A stretch of 64,000 bases of DNA, taken from positions 186,001-250,000 of the forward strand of contig CAVSGS010000013.1 of NCBI GenBank assembly GCA_963727545.1, given 5' to 3'. The position numbers and the translations under genes were made by a program. The DNA comes from Flexifilum sp963727545. Its GTDB lineage: Bacteria; Chloroflexota; Anaerolineae; Aggregatilineales; Phototrophicaceae. The notes under the pieces are model-generated. The model made no database searches. It was not told where the DNA came from and saw nothing but the letters and a program-made list of their open reading frames with translations. This document shows, piece by piece, positions 62,892 through 64,000 of the stretch (the first letter of the stretch is position 1; each line of letters opens with the position of its first letter).

Positions 62892-63111
62892 ACGCCTCGA
62901 ATACTATCTCTCACTGCCTTACACCATCGAATTGACGCCCGACGAGGATGGTTTTTGGTTTGCCGAGATTCCGCTGCTTGAAGGTTGTATGACGAACGGC
63001 TCAAGCCGGGAAGACGCGCTGACAATGATTGATGACGCCAAGCGCGCTTGGCTGGAAACCGCGCTGACGCTCAATATTCCCATCCCTGAACCGGAAACCG
63101 AGCGAGCATAG
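62875..63111 (+). CDS. hicB: HicB-type antitoxin
   Basis: A 78-residue partner of hicA with the partial RNase H fold of the HicB family: YYLSLPYTIELTPDEDGFWF, AEIPLLEGCMTNGSSREDAL and DDAKRAWLETALTLNIPIPE. ATG 62875 has AGGAG 10 bases upstream; GTG 62869 is in frame. No C-terminal helix-turn-helix or ribbon-helix-helix is present, so the short form may not repress its own promoter. Confidence 0.88.
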   Translation: MTQTNKRLEYYLSLPYTIELTPDEDGFWFAEIPLLEGCMTNGSSREDALTMIDDAKRAWLETALTLNIPIPEPETERA

Positions 63112-63124
63112 ATCACCTTCAGCA

Positions 63125-63153
63125 TTGGCACGACTGATGCACTCTGTTATAAT
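63125..63153 (+). promoter_or_regulatory. Strong promoter of rpsO
   Basis: TTGGCA (63125-63130), 17-base spacer, TATAAT (63148-63153) preceded by TGT: near-perfect sigma-70 consensus, the best in the window. Leader of about 65 bases to rpsO. Confidence 0.85.
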
Positions 63154-63225
63154 GACCAACGGGTATTCTTCGACCAGCACGCCCTTGTCCGGCATGCTCG
63201 GTGACAGCTAAGGATGAAATAGGAC

Positions 63226-63495
63226 ATGGCACTTACAAAAAACGAGAAAGACGCAATTATTCAGGACTTCGGTCGGCATGAGGGCGACACCGGCTCACCG
63301 CAGGTGCAAATCGCGCTCTTGACCCAGCGAATTCAGCAGTTGACCGAACACCTCAAAGCGAATAAGCAGGATCAACATTCGCGGCGCGGTCTGCTTCGGC
63401 TGGTCGGTCAGCGGCGGCGTCATCTCAAATATCTAAGCAACACAGACCCGGAAGGCTACCGCGAGATTCTGCAACGGCTGGGGCTGCGTCGCTAA
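63226..63495 (+). CDS. rpsO: 30S ribosomal protein S15
   Basis: S15 binds 16S rRNA helices 20-22 early in 30S assembly. 89 residues, normal. AIIQDFGRHEGDTGSPQVQI, LLTQRIQQLTEHLKANKQDQ, HSRRGLLRLVGQRRRHLKYL are family-typical, with the conserved HxxDxxSRRGL-type binding loop. It precedes pnp, as in very many bacteria. Start ATG 63226. Confidence 0.97.
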   Translation: MALTKNEKDAIIQDFGRHEGDTGSPQVQIALLTQRIQQLTEHLKANKQDQHSRRGLLRLVGQRRRHLKYLSNTDPEGYREILQRLGLRR

Positions 63496-63552
63496 TCCAG
63501 CAGCGTTGGTTGAAGCCGACGAGTTTGACGAGGTTAAGCTTGGTCGGCTTGC

Positions 63553-63646
63553 AGACATGCCCAGTAGAACAGGAATTGGAGCCGTGTCGCTAAACGTTTG
63601 TTTAGCAGCACTTTCCAGTTCCTGATCGCCGGGCATGTCTTTTTTA
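63553..63646 (+). promoter_or_regulatory. Long three-tier hairpin with T tract between rpsO and pnp
   Basis: Outer stem AGACATGCCC (63553-63562) with GGGCATGTCT (63631-63640); middle stem CAGGAATTGGA (63570-63580) with TCCAGTTCCTG (63614-63624, one G-T pair); inner stem GCTAAAC (63589-63595) with GTTTAGC (63600-63606), plus GTG/CAC below it. The 88-base structure is followed by TTTTTT. It can act as a terminator or attenuator, and its place matches the RNase III-cleaved pnp leader hairpin that autoregulates PNPase in E. coli. Confidence 0.8.
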
Positions 63647-63684
63647 ATGTTGGCGAAAGTGAGCGAAAAAGTTCTTGGTTCTTG

Positions 63685-63728
63685 GTTTTTAGTTCTTAGC
63701 TAAAAACTAAATACTAAGGACTAAAAAC
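63685..63728. repeat. Inverted repeat in the pnp leader
   Basis: GTTTTTAGTTCTTAG (63685-63699) pairs with CTAAGGACTAAAAAC (63714-63728, one G-T pair). Tandem GTTCTTG units precede it. AT-rich relative of the ACTAAGGACTGAG repeat units seen elsewhere. Confidence 0.65.
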
Positions 63729-63761
63729 TCGCTGCTCGCCACTATGCGAGGAGCATAAGAC

Positions 63762-64000
63762 ATGGCAGGAAATATGGGTGAAGCGCACCGCTTCACGACG
63801 AAAATCGGTGACGACGAGATCACCATTGAGACCGGCAAACTCGCCGAGCAGGCGGGCGGCGCGGTGACCGTGCAATTGGGGCAAACGATGGTGTTTGCCA
63901 CTGCAACCATGAGCAAGCACGCTCGCGAGGGGATCGATTTCTTCCCCTTGAGCGTAGATTTTGAAGAGAAGTTGTATGCAGCAGGACGCATCCCCGGCAG
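63762..64000 (+). CDS. pnp: Polynucleotide phosphorylase, 3' end beyond window
   Basis: The first 79 codons of PNPase, the phosphorolytic 3'-5' exoribonuclease of the degradosome. Start ATG 63762 with AGGAG 8 bases upstream. The visible part matches the N-terminal RNase PH-like domain: HRFTTKIGDDEITIETGKLA, EQAGGAVTVQLGQTMVFATA, and DFFPLSVDFEEKLYAAGRIP. The gene runs off the right edge in frame. It follows rpsO as expected, with its own hairpin-bearing leader. Confidence 0.93.
   Translation, partial: MAGNMGEAHRFTTKIGDDEITIETGKLAEQAGGAVTVQLGQTMVFATATMSKHAREGIDFFPLSVDFEEKLYAAGRIPG

Overview
The window is a GC-rich (roughly 58-60% by eye) bacterial chromosome segment, most likely from Chloroflexota (Anaerolineae-like). 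This rests on a division and cell-wall (dcw) cluster with FtsA/FtsZ but no mraZ, a B12-dependent class II ribonucleotide reductase, split nuo and atp operons, an archaeal/eukaryal-type prolyl-tRNA synthetase, FemX-like peptidoglycan bridge enzymes, no outer-membrane genes, and many short palindromic intergenic repeats. The phylum is inferred from protein resemblance, not from a search.

Layout. 1-3194: the 3' part of uvrC with a good terminator, then a receiver-kinase fusion. 3481-4002: a HigB-like toxin with a shortened HigA-like partner. 4042-18791: the dcw cluster rsmH-ftsL-ftsI-mraY-murD-ftsW-murG-cvpA-like-murC-murB-ftsQ-ftsA-ftsZ. 19284-22991: nrdJ with a 386-residue endonuclease-bearing intein at the active-site cysteine. 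23043-25056 (minus): a secreted GH16-like protein and a membrane-anchored protein sharing a C-terminal domain. 25247-33770: an unknown protein, a YdcF-like protein, a very large alpha-2-macroglobulin and a membrane protein. 33790-40423 (minus): an epoxide-hydrolase-like enzyme, two membrane proteins, two tandem FemX paralogues and a GT39-like glycosyltransferase. 40777-50876: nuoA-H-J-K-L-M-M-N, the membrane arm of complex I without nuoB-G or nuoI. 51129-53753: atpI-B-E-F, closed by a strong terminator, with subunit b carrying a delta-like C-terminus. 53830-58357: murE, two glycosyltransferases and a MazG-like hydrolase. 58559-59998: proS. 60449-63111: a double-NYN protein with hicAB. 63226-64000: rpsO and the start of pnp, separated by a long RNA hairpin.

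How the genes work together. The dcw block, the distant murE and the two FemX genes supply peptidoglycan precursors and the septal synthase. The nuo and atp blocks supply the membrane parts of respiration, and their catalytic partners must lie elsewhere. nrdJ makes deoxynucleotides with cobalamin.

Caution on quality. Seven genes (mraY, murB, the macroglobulin, a membrane protein, atpB, murE twice, the MazG-like gene) are cut by frameshifts, several of them essential. Five shifts are repaired by removing one base and three fit a missing base (or two extra). Assembly or sequencing error is the simplest reading. I give the full spans and describe each break. I saw no tRNA, rRNA or CRISPR array.
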